From Roseococcus sp. SDR (GTDB lineage: Bacteria; Pseudomonadota; Alphaproteobacteria; Acetobacterales; Acetobacteraceae): 64,000 bases of DNA. A program made the position numbers and the translations under genes. The notes beneath the pieces are model-generated. The model was given only the letters and a program-made list of their open reading frames with translations, searched no databases and had not been told where the DNA came from. The DNA is taken from the NCBI RefSeq assembly GCF_019083995.1, contig NZ_JAHRCU010000012.1, positions 91,513 through 155,512 on the forward strand. Direction: 5' to 3'. The stretch's first letter is position 1. The number at the start of each line of letters is the position of its first letter. Below, piece by piece: positions 28,160 through 36,270 of this stretch.

Positions 28160-29184
28160 CCCTGCTCTCCCCCGGTGATTTCTGGGTCGCCTCCGGCCAC
28201 CACCTCTGCGACCTGGACGCGGAGGGGCGCATGCGCGCCACGCCCGACCTCTGGCGCGCCTTCCTGGCCCGGCCCGAACTGGTGCCCCCGGAAGAGGCCT
28301 GTGACGCCGAGCGCGCCCTGCATGCGCGCCTCATGGACAACCCGCTGGCGGCGGTGGAGGTGGCCGGCCTGGCCGACCCGGACGCCGCCGAGAACTGGGA
28401 GGTCTTTCTCGGCTTCCGCGACAAGGTGGCGGCCGAGCCCACGCTGGAGGCCGCCTGGCTCAAGCTCTTCCGGGGCAATGTCGGTGGCATCCCGCCGCTG
28501 TTCCTGCAGATGCTCACCCACCTTGTCGCCCGCGCGGCGATGGAGGGCGAGGGCGACGCCTTCACGCTCCGCGCCGCCGAATGCCTCTTCCGCACCCAGC
28601 GCGCCGCCATCACGCAGGGTGCGACGCTGCTCGCCGATGAGGAGGTGGTGGATGCGCGCCACGCCGATGGCGACCTCGGCGCGCTGGGCCGCCTGCTGAC
28701 CGAGGCCGGCGCACCGCCGCGCGAGGTGGAGCTGGACGTGCTGAGCGAGGAGAATGCGCCGGGCTACAAGGCGCGCTCCGACGCGCATGACATGGCGCTG
28801 GACATCGCCGAATCCCGCCAGGGCCAGTTCGGCCTGGCCCGCGCGCTGGAGCGCTTCACCCGCCACATGTTCGGCGAGACGGTGCGCATCAAGCCCGTGC
28901 CCGTCATCGAGGACCGCAACTGGACCTGGCATGTGGGCCTGGATGCGGAGGCGACGCGCATCGCCAATGCGCTCTGGGACGGCAAGAAGGTGAAGCAGGC
29001 GGACCTGGCGCGCATCCTCTGGCTTGGCGTGCTGGAATTCGAGGATCCGACGCGGGTGGTGAAGCGCGCGCAGGGAAGGCCGGTCTATCTGGCGCTCGCC
29101 ATGGACGCGGCGCAGCGCGTGCGGATGAAGCCGCAGAACCTGGTGAGCGGCCTGCCGCTCGTGGAAGCGGAGAGGGCGGCATGA
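28156..29184 (+). CDS. DUF6352-like conserved protein of the FDH locus
   Basis: A 342-residue soluble, mostly helical protein starting MTLLSPGDFWVASGHHLCDLD, with WTWHVGLDAEATRIAN and a C-terminal FEDPTRVV segment. From memory this is the uncharacterised DUF6352 family seen beside formate dehydrogenase genes. No enzyme motif is visible. It overlaps both neighbours by 4 bp and must be expressed with them. Confidence 0.7.
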   Translation: MTLLSPGDFWVASGHHLCDLDAEGRMRATPDLWRAFLARPELVPPEEACDAERALHARLMDNPLAAVEVAGLADPDAAENWEVFLGFRDKVAAEPTLEAAWLKLFRGNVGGIPPLFLQMLTHLVARAAMEGEGDAFTLRAAECLFRTQRAAITQGATLLADEEVVDARHADGDLGALGRLLTEAGAPPREVELDVLSEENAPGYKARSDAHDMALDIAESRQGQFGLARALERFTRHMFGETVRIKPVPVIEDRNWTWHVGLDAEATRIANALWDGKKVKQADLARILWLGVLEFEDPTRVVKRAQGRPVYLALAMDAAQRVRMKPQNLVSGLPLVEAERAA

Positions 29185-29687
29185 GCGATTCGGCCGAAAC
29201 CTTGCCCCCCGAACTGACGATCCCCGTCGCCATCCTGGCCGAACGACGGCCGGGCGTGACCATCTGGCAGTCCCATGTCTGGCGCGCGCTGGCCGTGCTG
29301 GAGGAGGCGCCGCCCGTCCCCGCCTGGACCAAGCTGCGTGAGGAGAACGGCCGCGAGGTCTTCTTCGCCGGCACGGCCGAGGTCCATCTCCATCGCACCG
29401 ACACGCCCAACTACAAGGACAATCTGGAAGCCGCCGAGCCGCGCATCTGGGTGGTGCTGCGCGACACGCCCGAGGGCATGTCCATCCAGGCCGTGACGGT
29501 GGATCCCGGCGAGGCCGAGATCTACACCGAAGGCCCCTCGGACCTGATCGAGGCCCTGCCCCTGCCGCCCGGCCTCGCCGTGCTGCTGGCCATCTTCGTC
29601 GCCACCCATCACGTCGAGCGCGAATTCCACAAGCGCAAGCGGGACCGGCAGGATATCGATTCGCTGGGCCGGAAGGGGCGCGTGTGA
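29181..29687 (+). CDS. DUF3305 protein
   Basis: A 168-residue protein with the DUF3305 signature IPVAILAERRPGVTIWQSHVW and a Lys/Arg-rich C-terminus (EFHKRKRDRQDIDSLGRKGR). DUF3305 genes almost always pair with DUF3306 near formate dehydrogenase; a maturation or assembly role is inferred from context only. The start and stop overlap adjacent genes by 4 and 1 bp. Confidence 0.85.
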   Translation: MSDSAETLPPELTIPVAILAERRPGVTIWQSHVWRALAVLEEAPPVPAWTKLREENGREVFFAGTAEVHLHRTDTPNYKDNLEAAEPRIWVVLRDTPEGMSIQAVTVDPGEAEIYTEGPSDLIEALPLPPGLAVLLAIFVATHHVEREFHKRKRDRQDIDSLGRKGRV

Positions 29688-30376
29688 TGGCGGAGGAGGC
29701 GGAGAAGCTCGGCTTCCTCAGCCGCTGGTCCCGCCGCAAGCGCGGCGAGGAGGTGCCGGAGCCGCCGCCGGAGCCGGTGGTCGAGGCCAAGCCGGAACCC
29801 CAGCCCGAACCCAAGCCCGAGCCGGTGGCCGAAGCCCCGCCACCCGAGCCGGAATTCGACATCTCGACCCTGCCGCCCATCGAAAGCCTGGACGCGAGCA
29901 GCGATTTCACCGTCTTTCTCAAGCCCGGCGTGCCGCAGGCGCTGCGCACGGCGGCGCTGCGCAAGGCCTGGCTCGCGGACCCCTTGATCCGCGACTACAT
30001 GAGTCCGCTCGACTATGCCTGGGATTTCAACACGCCCGGCGGGCTGCCGCATGGCTTCAGCAATGTGCTGGCCGAAACCGGCGAGGCGCTGCGCAAGCTG
30101 GTGAACCAGGCCATCGGCGAGATGGAGCCGGAGGAGGAGAAGGTGCCGGACCCCGTGGCGCTGGCTGAGGCCGGGTTGCCGCCGTCGGAAGGTGATCCCG
30201 TGCCGGACGAGGATTCTCACCTCGTGGAAGCGCCGTCCGCTCCGGATGACACGGACGACATGTCGATTCCGAGCCCCATCCGGCTCAGCGACACGCCCCT
30301 TCCGGCCCCCGCACCGGTCCTGGAGGAGCCGCCGCCGCCGCCCCGGCGGCGCCATGGCGGCGCCTTGCCGGCCTGA
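29687..30376 (+). CDS. DUF3306 protein
   Basis: A 229-residue protein with the N-terminal motif FLSRWSRRKRG and a long Pro/Glu/Lys-rich linker. The conserved DUF3306 core is at about residues 58-150, with LRKAWLADPLIRDYMSP and YAWDFN. It ends in a Pro-rich, disordered tail. It is the partner of the DUF3305 protein. The ATG at 29687 overlaps the DUF3305 stop by one base (a GTG at 29684 is an alternative). The specific function is unknown. Confidence 0.87.
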   Translation: MAEEAEKLGFLSRWSRRKRGEEVPEPPPEPVVEAKPEPQPEPKPEPVAEAPPPEPEFDISTLPPIESLDASSDFTVFLKPGVPQALRTAALRKAWLADPLIRDYMSPLDYAWDFNTPGGLPHGFSNVLAETGEALRKLVNQAIGEMEPEEEKVPDPVALAEAGLPPSEGDPVPDEDSHLVEAPSAPDDTDDMSIPSPIRLSDTPLPAPAPVLEEPPPPPRRRHGGALPA

Positions 30377-30400
30377 AAGCCCAGCTTTGCGGGCGACAAA

Positions 30401-30426
30401 TTTGCGAATGCTTCTCATTCTCAAAT
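30401..30426. promoter_or_regulatory. A+T-rich Fur-like palindrome
   Basis: In otherwise G+C-rich DNA, GAATG (30406-30410) and CATTC (30416-30420) flank CTTCT within an A+T-rich patch. The pattern resembles Fur-type iron boxes. It lies 68 bp upstream of the HTH-TorD start, in the gap after DUF3306, where a promoter for torD-fdhABC would be expected. Iron control of an Fe-S-rich enzyme would make sense, but the match is partial. Confidence 0.35.
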
Positions 30427-30472
30427 AAGTCCTTGAAATTGCGCCACCTTTTCCCCGTCCCGGTTGACGCCG

Positions 30473-30489
30473 GTGCAAGATTTCTGCAC
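30473..30489. promoter_or_regulatory. Palindrome just before the HTH-TorD gene
   Basis: GTGCA (30473-30477) and TGCAC (30485-30489) form a perfect inverted repeat with a 7-bp centre, 4 bp before the ATG at 30494. The product of that gene has an N-terminal helix-turn-helix, so this is a natural candidate for an autoregulatory operator. TTGACG at 30464-30469 could be a -35 box. All of this is inference. Confidence 0.4.
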
Positions 30490-30493
30490 TGTC

Positions 30494-31279
30494 ATGTCAA
30501 TGGACCGGGGAACGCAGACAGGCGGGCTTGACGCCGCCATCACCGCGGCTGGAGGCATGGAAGCCTTCCAGGCGGCCCTCAACGTCGCCCGCCGCACGGT
30601 TTTCCTGTGGAAACAACAGGGTGTGCCCGCCGAGCGCGTGCCCGAGATCGAGGCCGCCACCGGCATCTCCCGTCACGCCCTGCGCCCGGATCTCTGGCCC
30701 ACCCCCACCCAGGCGGCCGATCCGCTGCGCGAGGGGCGCGCCAATCTTTACGCCCTGCTCGGCCACCTGCTGAGCGACGTGCCCGACCCCGCCTTGCTCG
30801 CCCGCCTCACCGCCATCCCGGCGGATGATTCGCCGATCGGCCGCGCGCTGGGCCAGCTTGCCGCCGCCGCCCGCGTGGCGAAGCCCGAGGCGCTGGAGCG
30901 CGAGTATCACGACCTCTTCATCGGCCTCGGGCGCGGCGAGCTGCTGCCCTATGCCTCCTACTACCTGACGGGCTTCCTGCATGAGCGCCCGCTCGCCGAG
31001 CTGCGCTCGGACCTCAAGCGGCTGGGCATCGCCCGCTCCGCCGGGGTGCATGAGCCCGAGGACCACATCGCCTTCCTCTGCGAGGTGATGGCGGGCCTGC
31101 TCCGTGGCGGCGTCCCGGAGGAGGCCGATGCGATGTTCCAGCGGCATATCCGCCCCTGGGCGATGCGCTGCTTCAGCGATCTCTGCGCGGCCCAGGCGGC
31201 GGTGTTCTACCGGCCCGTCGGCGAACTGGGGCGCGCGCTGATGGATGTGGAATTGGCCGCGGCCGAGCTGCCGGCCTGA
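30494..31279 (+). CDS. Fusion of a YdaS/Cro-like HTH domain and a TorD-type chaperone
   Basis: A protein of about 261 residues with two parts. Residues 15-68 or so match the YdaS/Cro helix-turn-helix pattern, with AGGMEAFQAALNVARRTVFL, GVPAERVPEIEAATGISRH and the closing ALRPDLWP. The remainder is an all-helical TorD/DmsD/NarJ chaperone with EREYHDLFIGLGRGELLPYA and HEPEDHIAFLCEVMAGLL. TorD-type chaperones bind Tat signal peptides and insert cofactor into molybdoenzymes; FdhA, encoded 281 bp downstream, is the obvious client. The fused DNA-binding domain suggests a regulator that senses free chaperone or apoenzyme. The start is uncertain (ATG 30494 or 30500, TTG 30464), with no clear SD. Confidence 0.88.
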   Translation: MSMDRGTQTGGLDAAITAAGGMEAFQAALNVARRTVFLWKQQGVPAERVPEIEAATGISRHALRPDLWPTPTQAADPLREGRANLYALLGHLLSDVPDPALLARLTAIPADDSPIGRALGQLAAAARVAKPEALEREYHDLFIGLGRGELLPYASYYLTGFLHERPLAELRSDLKRLGIARSAGVHEPEDHIAFLCEVMAGLLRGGVPEEADAMFQRHIRPWAMRCFSDLCAAQAAVFYRPVGELGRALMDVELAAAELPA

Positions 31280-31308
31280 CGTTTCTTCGAAGGGAGAGGG
31301 AAATCGCC

Positions 31309-31539
31309 ATGGCGAATGATCAGGAGACGGCCGGCAAGCGCCGTGGGTTCCTCAAGACCTTGGGCTTCGGCACCGCCGCCGCGGCGGCGGCCGTGACGCC
31401 GGCGCTCGCGCAGCGCGCCGATTCCGTGCCGGCGCGCGACGCCCGCAAGGAAAACGCCGCGACCCGCACCGCCGCGCGCTACCAGCCGAACTCGCCTTCG
31501 GTGCAGGCCTTCTACCGCACCAACCGTTACGAAACCTGA
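31309..31539 (+). CDS. Formate dehydrogenase region Tat-target protein
   Basis: A 76-residue protein with a twin-arginine signal (KRRGFLKTLGFGTAAAAAAV) and a short mature part ending VQAFYRTNRYET. This matches the small Tat-target protein found just upstream of formate dehydrogenase alpha genes in many proteobacteria. Its function is unknown; it may be exported with, or help assemble, the enzyme. GAGAGGG precedes the ATG at 31309, and it lies 20 bp before fdhA. Confidence 0.88.
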   Translation: MANDQETAGKRRGFLKTLGFGTAAAAAAVTPALAQRADSVPARDARKENAATRTAARYQPNSPSVQAFYRTNRYET

Positions 31540-31559
31540 GCCCGGGAGAGACGTTCACC

Positions 31560-34499
31560 ATGCTCATCAAGCGCTCCGACGGGGTCCGCGCCAAGCAGCG
31601 CCTCGCCTCCGCCTATCAGGGCCTTTCCGCCGGCGGCCTCGACCGCCGCGGCTTCCTCAAGCAGGCCGGCCTCGCCGGTGCCGGTGTGGCCGCGCTCGCC
31701 GGCATCGCGCCCCGCATGGCCGAGGCGGCCGGTGCCGCCACCGGCGTGATCAACCACGAACAGCCGGTCACCCGCGTCAAGAACATCTGCACGCATTGCT
31801 CCGTCGGCTGCACGGTCGTCGCCGAAGTGCAGAACGGCGTCTGGGTCGGCCAGGAGCCGGCCTGGGAATCGCCGATCAACCGCGGCACGCATTGCGCCAA
31901 GGGCGCCTCGGTGCGTGAGCTCGTGCATGGCGACCGCCGCATCAAGTTCCCGATGAAGCTCGTGGGCGGCCAGTGGCAGCGCATGAGCTGGGACGCCGCG
32001 ATGTCCGAGATCGGCGAGAAGATGATGGAGATCCGGCAGAAGTCCGGCCCCGACTCCGTCTTCCTGCTCGGCAGCGCCAAGTTCTCCAATGAGGGCGCCT
32101 ATCTGTACCGCAAGTTCGCCGCCTTCTGGGGCACGAACAGCGTGGACCACCAGGCCCGCATCTGCCACTCGACCACGGTGGCGGGTGTGGCCAACACCTG
32201 GGGCTACGGCGCGCAGACCAACTCCTACAACGACATCCGCAATTCCAAGACCATGATCATCATGGGCGGGAACCCGGCGGAAGCGCACCCCGTCTCGCTG
32301 CAGCACGTGCTGTCCGGCAAGGAGACGAACCGCGCCAACCTGATCGTCATCGATCCGCGCTACACCCGCACGGCCGCCCACGCGACGGACTATGTCCGCA
32401 TCCGCCCGGGCACCGACATCCCCATCATCTGGGGCATGCTCTGGCACATCTTCCAGAATGGCTGGGAGGACAAGGAGTTCATCCGCCAGCGCGTGCACGG
32501 CATGGAAGACGTGCGTGCGGAAGTCGCGAAGTGGACGCCGCAGGAAGTCGAGCGCGTCACCGGCGTGCCGGGTGCGCAGCTGCGCGCGGTCGCCGAGAAG
32601 TTCGCGACGCAGAAGCCGTCCACGCTGATCTGGTGCATGGGCGCCACGCAGAAGACGGTCGGCACGGCCAATGTCCGCGCCTACTCCATCCTGCTGCTGG
32701 CCACCGGCAATGTCGGCAAGGAAGGCACGGGCGCCAACATCTTCCGCGGCCACTGCAACGTGCAGGGCGCGTCGGACTTCGGCCTCGATGTGGCGACGCT
32801 GCCGGCCTATTACGGCATCGATGAGAATGCCTGGCGCCACTGGTCGCGCGTCTGGGGCGTCTCCTTCGAGAGCATGCGCGCGCGCTTCGACACGCCGCAG
32901 ATGATGCACACCCCGGGCATCCCGACCACGCGCTACTTCGACGCGATCCTGCTGCCCAAGGATCAGGTGCAGCAGCGCGACAACACCAAGGGCATGATCG
33001 TCTTCGGCCATGGCGGCAACACCGTCACCCGCATGCCCGAGGCGGTGAAGGGCCTGGAGGCGCTGGAGCTGCTGGTCGTCGCCGACCCGCATCCCACGAC
33101 CTTCGCCGTGCTCTCCGGCCGCCGCGAGAACACCTACCTGCTGCCCATCGCGACCCAGTTCGAGTGCAATGGCAGCCGCACCAGCTCCAACCGCTCGGTG
33201 CAGTGGTGCTCGAAGGTGGTGGACCCGATCTTCGAGAGCCGCACCGACTACCGCGTGATCTATGATCTCGCGAAGTCGCTCGATGCCGCGGCGACGAAGC
33301 GCAACATGACCTACCGCATCGCGGAGGAAATGTTCCGCCCCTACGAGATCGTGAACGGCGAACCCACGGCCGAGAGCATCCTGGGCGAGATCAACCGCGG
33401 CGCCTGGGGCACGGGCTATTCGGGCATCTCCGCCGCGCGCCTCAAGCTGCACCAGCAGCACCAGGACAAGTTCGACCTGGTGACGCTGCGCGCCGGTGCG
33501 AACGCGCCCGCCGAGATCCGTGGCGACTATTACGGCCTGCCCTGGCCCTGCTGGGGCACGCCGGAGATGCGCCACCCGGGCAGCCACATCCTCTACAACA
33601 CGAACATCGCCGTGAAGGATGGCGGCGGCAGCTTCCGCCCGCGCTTCGGCCTGGAGCGCAACGGCCAGACGCTGCTGGCCGAGGGCAGCTGGTCCAAGGA
33701 TTCCGACATCCAGGACGGCTACCCCGAATTCACCGTGGCGGTGCTGAAGCGCCTCGGCTGGTTCGATGAGCTGACGGCGGCCGAGAAGGCGAGCATCGCC
33801 CAGGTGGGCGGCGCCAACCAGGATGCCGTCTCCTGGATGACCGACCTCTCGGGCGGCATCCAGCGCGTCGCCATCGCGCATGGCTGCTCGCCCTTCGGCA
33901 ACGGCAAGGCCCGCGCCAATGCGTGGAACCTGCCCGACCCGATCCCCGTGCACCGTGAGCCGATCTACACCACCCGCAACGACCTGATCGCCCAGTTCCC
34001 GACGCTCCCCGACCGGCGTGGCTTCCGCCTGCCGCATCTGGGCCAGTCGGTGCAGGCGCGCAGCCCGCAGCTGGCGGCGGAATTCCCGATCATCCTCACC
34101 TCCGGCCGACTGGTGGAGTATGAGGGCGGCGGCGAGGAGACCCGCTCGAACAAGTGGCTGGCCGAGCTGCAGCAGGACATGTTCGTGGAGATCAACCCGC
34201 GCGACGCCGCGGCCCGCAACATCCGCGACGGCAGCTGGGTCTGGGTCATGGGCCCCGAGAGCAACAGCCGTGCCCGCGTGAAGGCGCTGGTGACGGAGCG
34301 CGTGGGCCCGGGCGTGGCCTTCATGCCCTTCCACTTCGCCGGCTGGTTCCAGGGCACCGACCAGCGTTCCAAGTACCCGCAGGGCACGGACCCGATCGTG
34401 CTCGGCGAGTCGGTGAACGCCGTGACCAGCTACGGCTATGACCCGGTGACCTTCATGCAGGAAACCAAGGTCACCATCTGCCAGATCCGTGCGGCTTAA
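31560..34499 (+). CDS. fdhA: Formate dehydrogenase catalytic subunit (Mo-bisMGD, Cys type)
   Basis: Oxidises formate to CO2 at a bis-MGD molybdenum or tungsten centre, probably on the periplasmic side. The 979-residue protein begins with a Tat signal (LDRRGFLKQAG, RR at 29-30). The N-terminal [4Fe-4S] cluster is held by Cys77, Cys80, Cys84 and Cys112. The metal ligand is Cys202, followed by His203, in ARICHSTTVAGVANTWGYGA, where selenocysteine enzymes have Sec. The C-terminal dinucleotide-binding domain is complete. The start has GGGAGAG upstream. It forms an operon with fdhB and fdhC. Confidence 0.96.
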   Translation: MLIKRSDGVRAKQRLASAYQGLSAGGLDRRGFLKQAGLAGAGVAALAGIAPRMAEAAGAATGVINHEQPVTRVKNICTHCSVGCTVVAEVQNGVWVGQEPAWESPINRGTHCAKGASVRELVHGDRRIKFPMKLVGGQWQRMSWDAAMSEIGEKMMEIRQKSGPDSVFLLGSAKFSNEGAYLYRKFAAFWGTNSVDHQARICHSTTVAGVANTWGYGAQTNSYNDIRNSKTMIIMGGNPAEAHPVSLQHVLSGKETNRANLIVIDPRYTRTAAHATDYVRIRPGTDIPIIWGMLWHIFQNGWEDKEFIRQRVHGMEDVRAEVAKWTPQEVERVTGVPGAQLRAVAEKFATQKPSTLIWCMGATQKTVGTANVRAYSILLLATGNVGKEGTGANIFRGHCNVQGASDFGLDVATLPAYYGIDENAWRHWSRVWGVSFESMRARFDTPQMMHTPGIPTTRYFDAILLPKDQVQQRDNTKGMIVFGHGGNTVTRMPEAVKGLEALELLVVADPHPTTFAVLSGRRENTYLLPIATQFECNGSRTSSNRSVQWCSKVVDPIFESRTDYRVIYDLAKSLDAAATKRNMTYRIAEEMFRPYEIVNGEPTAESILGEINRGAWGTGYSGISAARLKLHQQHQDKFDLVTLRAGANAPAEIRGDYYGLPWPCWGTPEMRHPGSHILYNTNIAVKDGGGSFRPRFGLERNGQTLLAEGSWSKDSDIQDGYPEFTVAVLKRLGWFDELTAAEKASIAQVGGANQDAVSWMTDLSGGIQRVAIAHGCSPFGNGKARANAWNLPDPIPVHREPIYTTRNDLIAQFPTLPDRRGFRLPHLGQSVQARSPQLAAEFPIILTSGRLVEYEGGGEETRSNKWLAELQQDMFVEINPRDAAARNIRDGSWVWVMGPESNSRARVKALVTERVGPGVAFMPFHFAGWFQGTDQRSKYPQGTDPIVLGESVNAVTSYGYDPVTFMQETKVTICQIRAA

Positions 34500-34511
34500 G
34501 GGAGAAACGAC

Positions 34512-35108
34512 ATGGCCCGCATGAAGTTCCTGTGCGACGCGGATCGCTGCATCGAGTGCAACGCCTGCGTCACCGCCTGCAAGAACGAGCACGAGGTGCC
34601 CTGGGGCATCAATCGCCGCCGCGTCGTCACCATCAATGACGGCAAGCCCGGCGAGCGCTCGATCTCCATGGCCTGCATGCACTGCACGGATGCGCCCTGC
34701 GCCGCCGTCTGCCCGACCTCGTGCTTCTACACCACGGCGGATGCCGTGGTGCTGCACGACAAGGACACCTGCATCGGCTGCGGCTATTGCTTCTACGCCT
34801 GCCCCTTCGGCGCGCCGCAATATCCGCGCGTCGGCAACTTCGGCGGCCGCGGCAAGATGGACAAGTGCACCTATTGCGCCGGTGGTCCGCAGCAGGACAA
34901 CACGCGCGTGGAGTACACGCAGTACGGCAGCAACCGCCTGGCCGAGGGCAAGCTGCCGCTCTGCGCCGAGATGTGCTCCACCAAGGCGCTGCTGGCCGGC
35001 GATGGCGAGATGATCGCGACCATCTACCGTGAGCGCGTGCAGCGCCGCGGCTATGGCTCGGGCGCCTGGGGCTGGCGCACCGCCTATCGCGAGAACATCA
35101 CCACCTGA
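34512..35108 (+). CDS. fdhB: Formate dehydrogenase iron-sulfur subunit
   Basis: Ferredoxin-like electron-transfer subunit of 198 residues. Four cysteine groups are visible, including CIECNACVTACKNEHEVPWG, CMHCTDAPCAAVCP, CIGCGYCFYACPFG and CTYC with a later Cys set, enough for up to four [4Fe-4S] clusters. It passes electrons from FdhA to the membrane cytochrome subunit. It has no signal of its own and is probably exported together with FdhA. AAGGGAG precedes the ATG, 12 bp after fdhA. Confidence 0.95.
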   Translation: MARMKFLCDADRCIECNACVTACKNEHEVPWGINRRRVVTINDGKPGERSISMACMHCTDAPCAAVCPTSCFYTTADAVVLHDKDTCIGCGYCFYACPFGAPQYPRVGNFGGRGKMDKCTYCAGGPQQDNTRVEYTQYGSNRLAEGKLPLCAEMCSTKALLAGDGEMIATIYRERVQRRGYGSGAWGWRTAYRENITT

Positions 35109-35178
35109 TCAAATACGGCCCCGGCGAAAGCCGGGGCCAAGTCTTTCAAGGGAGGCGCAACCTCCCGGAGGAATGCAC

Positions 35179-36177
35179 ATGAAACGGCTCATTCTCGCAC
35201 CCTTCCTGGTGCTTCTGCTGGCCCTTTCGGCCCCTGTCTTCGCGCAGCCCGCCCCCGGCGGCCAGGCGCGCGGCCAGGTGAGTGCGGAAGAGATGGAGAT
35301 GCAGCGCCTGTTGCAGGGCGGCCGCGTCGAGGGCCGCACCTCGATCCCCGATCCGCGCTCCGAGGTGCTGATCCAGCCGCAGGGCAAGGCCTGGCGCGAC
35401 TTCCACAATGTGACGCTGGCCTGGGTCGGCGGCATCGCGGTGGGCGGCATGGCGCTGATCCTCATCGCCTTCTACGCCACGCGCGGCCGCATCACGATCG
35501 AGGGCGGGCCGGCCGGCCGCACCATCAGCCGCTTCAACCTGCTGGAGCGCGCGAACCACTGGATGGTCGCCTCCTCCTTCATCGTGCTGGGTCTGACGGG
35601 CCTGAACCTGACCTTCGGCCGGCATATCCTGCTGCCGATCATCGGGCCCTATGCCTTCGCCAATGTCTCGCTCTGGGGCAAGATCGCGCATAATTTCGTG
35701 GCCTTCCCCTTCACGCTCGGCATCGTCGTCATGCTGCTGCTCTGGGTGAAGGACAACATCCCGAACGGCCGTGATATCGAGTGGTTCAAGATGGGCGGCG
35801 GCCTGATCGGCAAGGGGCACCCCAAGGCGGGCCGCTTCAATGGCGGCCAGAAGATGGTGTTCTGGATCACCGTGCTGGGCGGCGGCATCGTCGCCGCCTC
35901 GGGCTACTTCCTGATCTTCCCCTTCTGGGGCGAGTTCGGCGTGGCCGACATGCAGCTGGCGCACATCATCCACTCCATCCTCTCCGTGCTGATGGTGGCG
36001 GCGATGATCGCGCACATCTACATCGGCTCGGTCGGCATGGAAGGCGCCTTCGACGCGATGGGCTCGGGCGAGGTGGACCTGAACTGGGCCAAGGAGCACC
36101 ACGGCCTCTGGGTCGAGGAAGAGATGGCCAAGGCCCGCCAGGTCGTGGCGCCGTCGGGCGTGAAGCCCGCGGAGTAA
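35179..36177 (+). CDS. fdhC: Formate dehydrogenase cytochrome b subunit (gamma)
   Basis: Membrane cytochrome b556-type subunit that takes electrons to quinone. The 332-residue protein has an N-terminal signal-like segment (MKRLILAPFLVLLLALSAPV), a periplasmic stretch, then four membrane helices starting near residue 74. Histidines suited to heme binding occur in LLERANHWMVASSFIVLGLT and in the last helices (LAHIIHS and AHIYIGS). The ATG at 35179 is chosen because GGAGGA lies six bases before it; an ATG at 35173 has no room for an SD. It is the third gene of fdhABC. Confidence 0.93.
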   Translation: MKRLILAPFLVLLLALSAPVFAQPAPGGQARGQVSAEEMEMQRLLQGGRVEGRTSIPDPRSEVLIQPQGKAWRDFHNVTLAWVGGIAVGGMALILIAFYATRGRITIEGGPAGRTISRFNLLERANHWMVASSFIVLGLTGLNLTFGRHILLPIIGPYAFANVSLWGKIAHNFVAFPFTLGIVVMLLLWVKDNIPNGRDIEWFKMGGGLIGKGHPKAGRFNGGQKMVFWITVLGGGIVAASGYFLIFPFWGEFGVADMQLAHIIHSILSVLMVAAMIAHIYIGSVGMEGAFDAMGSGEVDLNWAKEHHGLWVEEEMAKARQVVAPSGVKPAE

Positions 36178-36205
36178 GGCTTGCGTGAAGCCGGCCGAGT
36201 AAGGC
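36158..36205. repeat. Tandem duplication of the fdhC 3' end
   Basis: The 23 bp at 36158-36180, which contain the fdhC stop codon, are repeated at 36183-36205 with two changes. The second copy lies outside the gene. It resembles the duplicated rho 3' end near base 209. Confidence 0.8.
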
Positions 36206-36270
36206 CGGCACCCCTTTCGCGGGAGGGAGGTTCTGGGTTACAGGACCTCCATCTTTCTTAGGGGGTTCTC

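Noticed and set aside
31527..34820. A 1097-codon open frame antisense to fdhA and fdhB
   Set aside because: Same artefact: composition is unlike a real protein and it spans two well-supported genes on the other strand.
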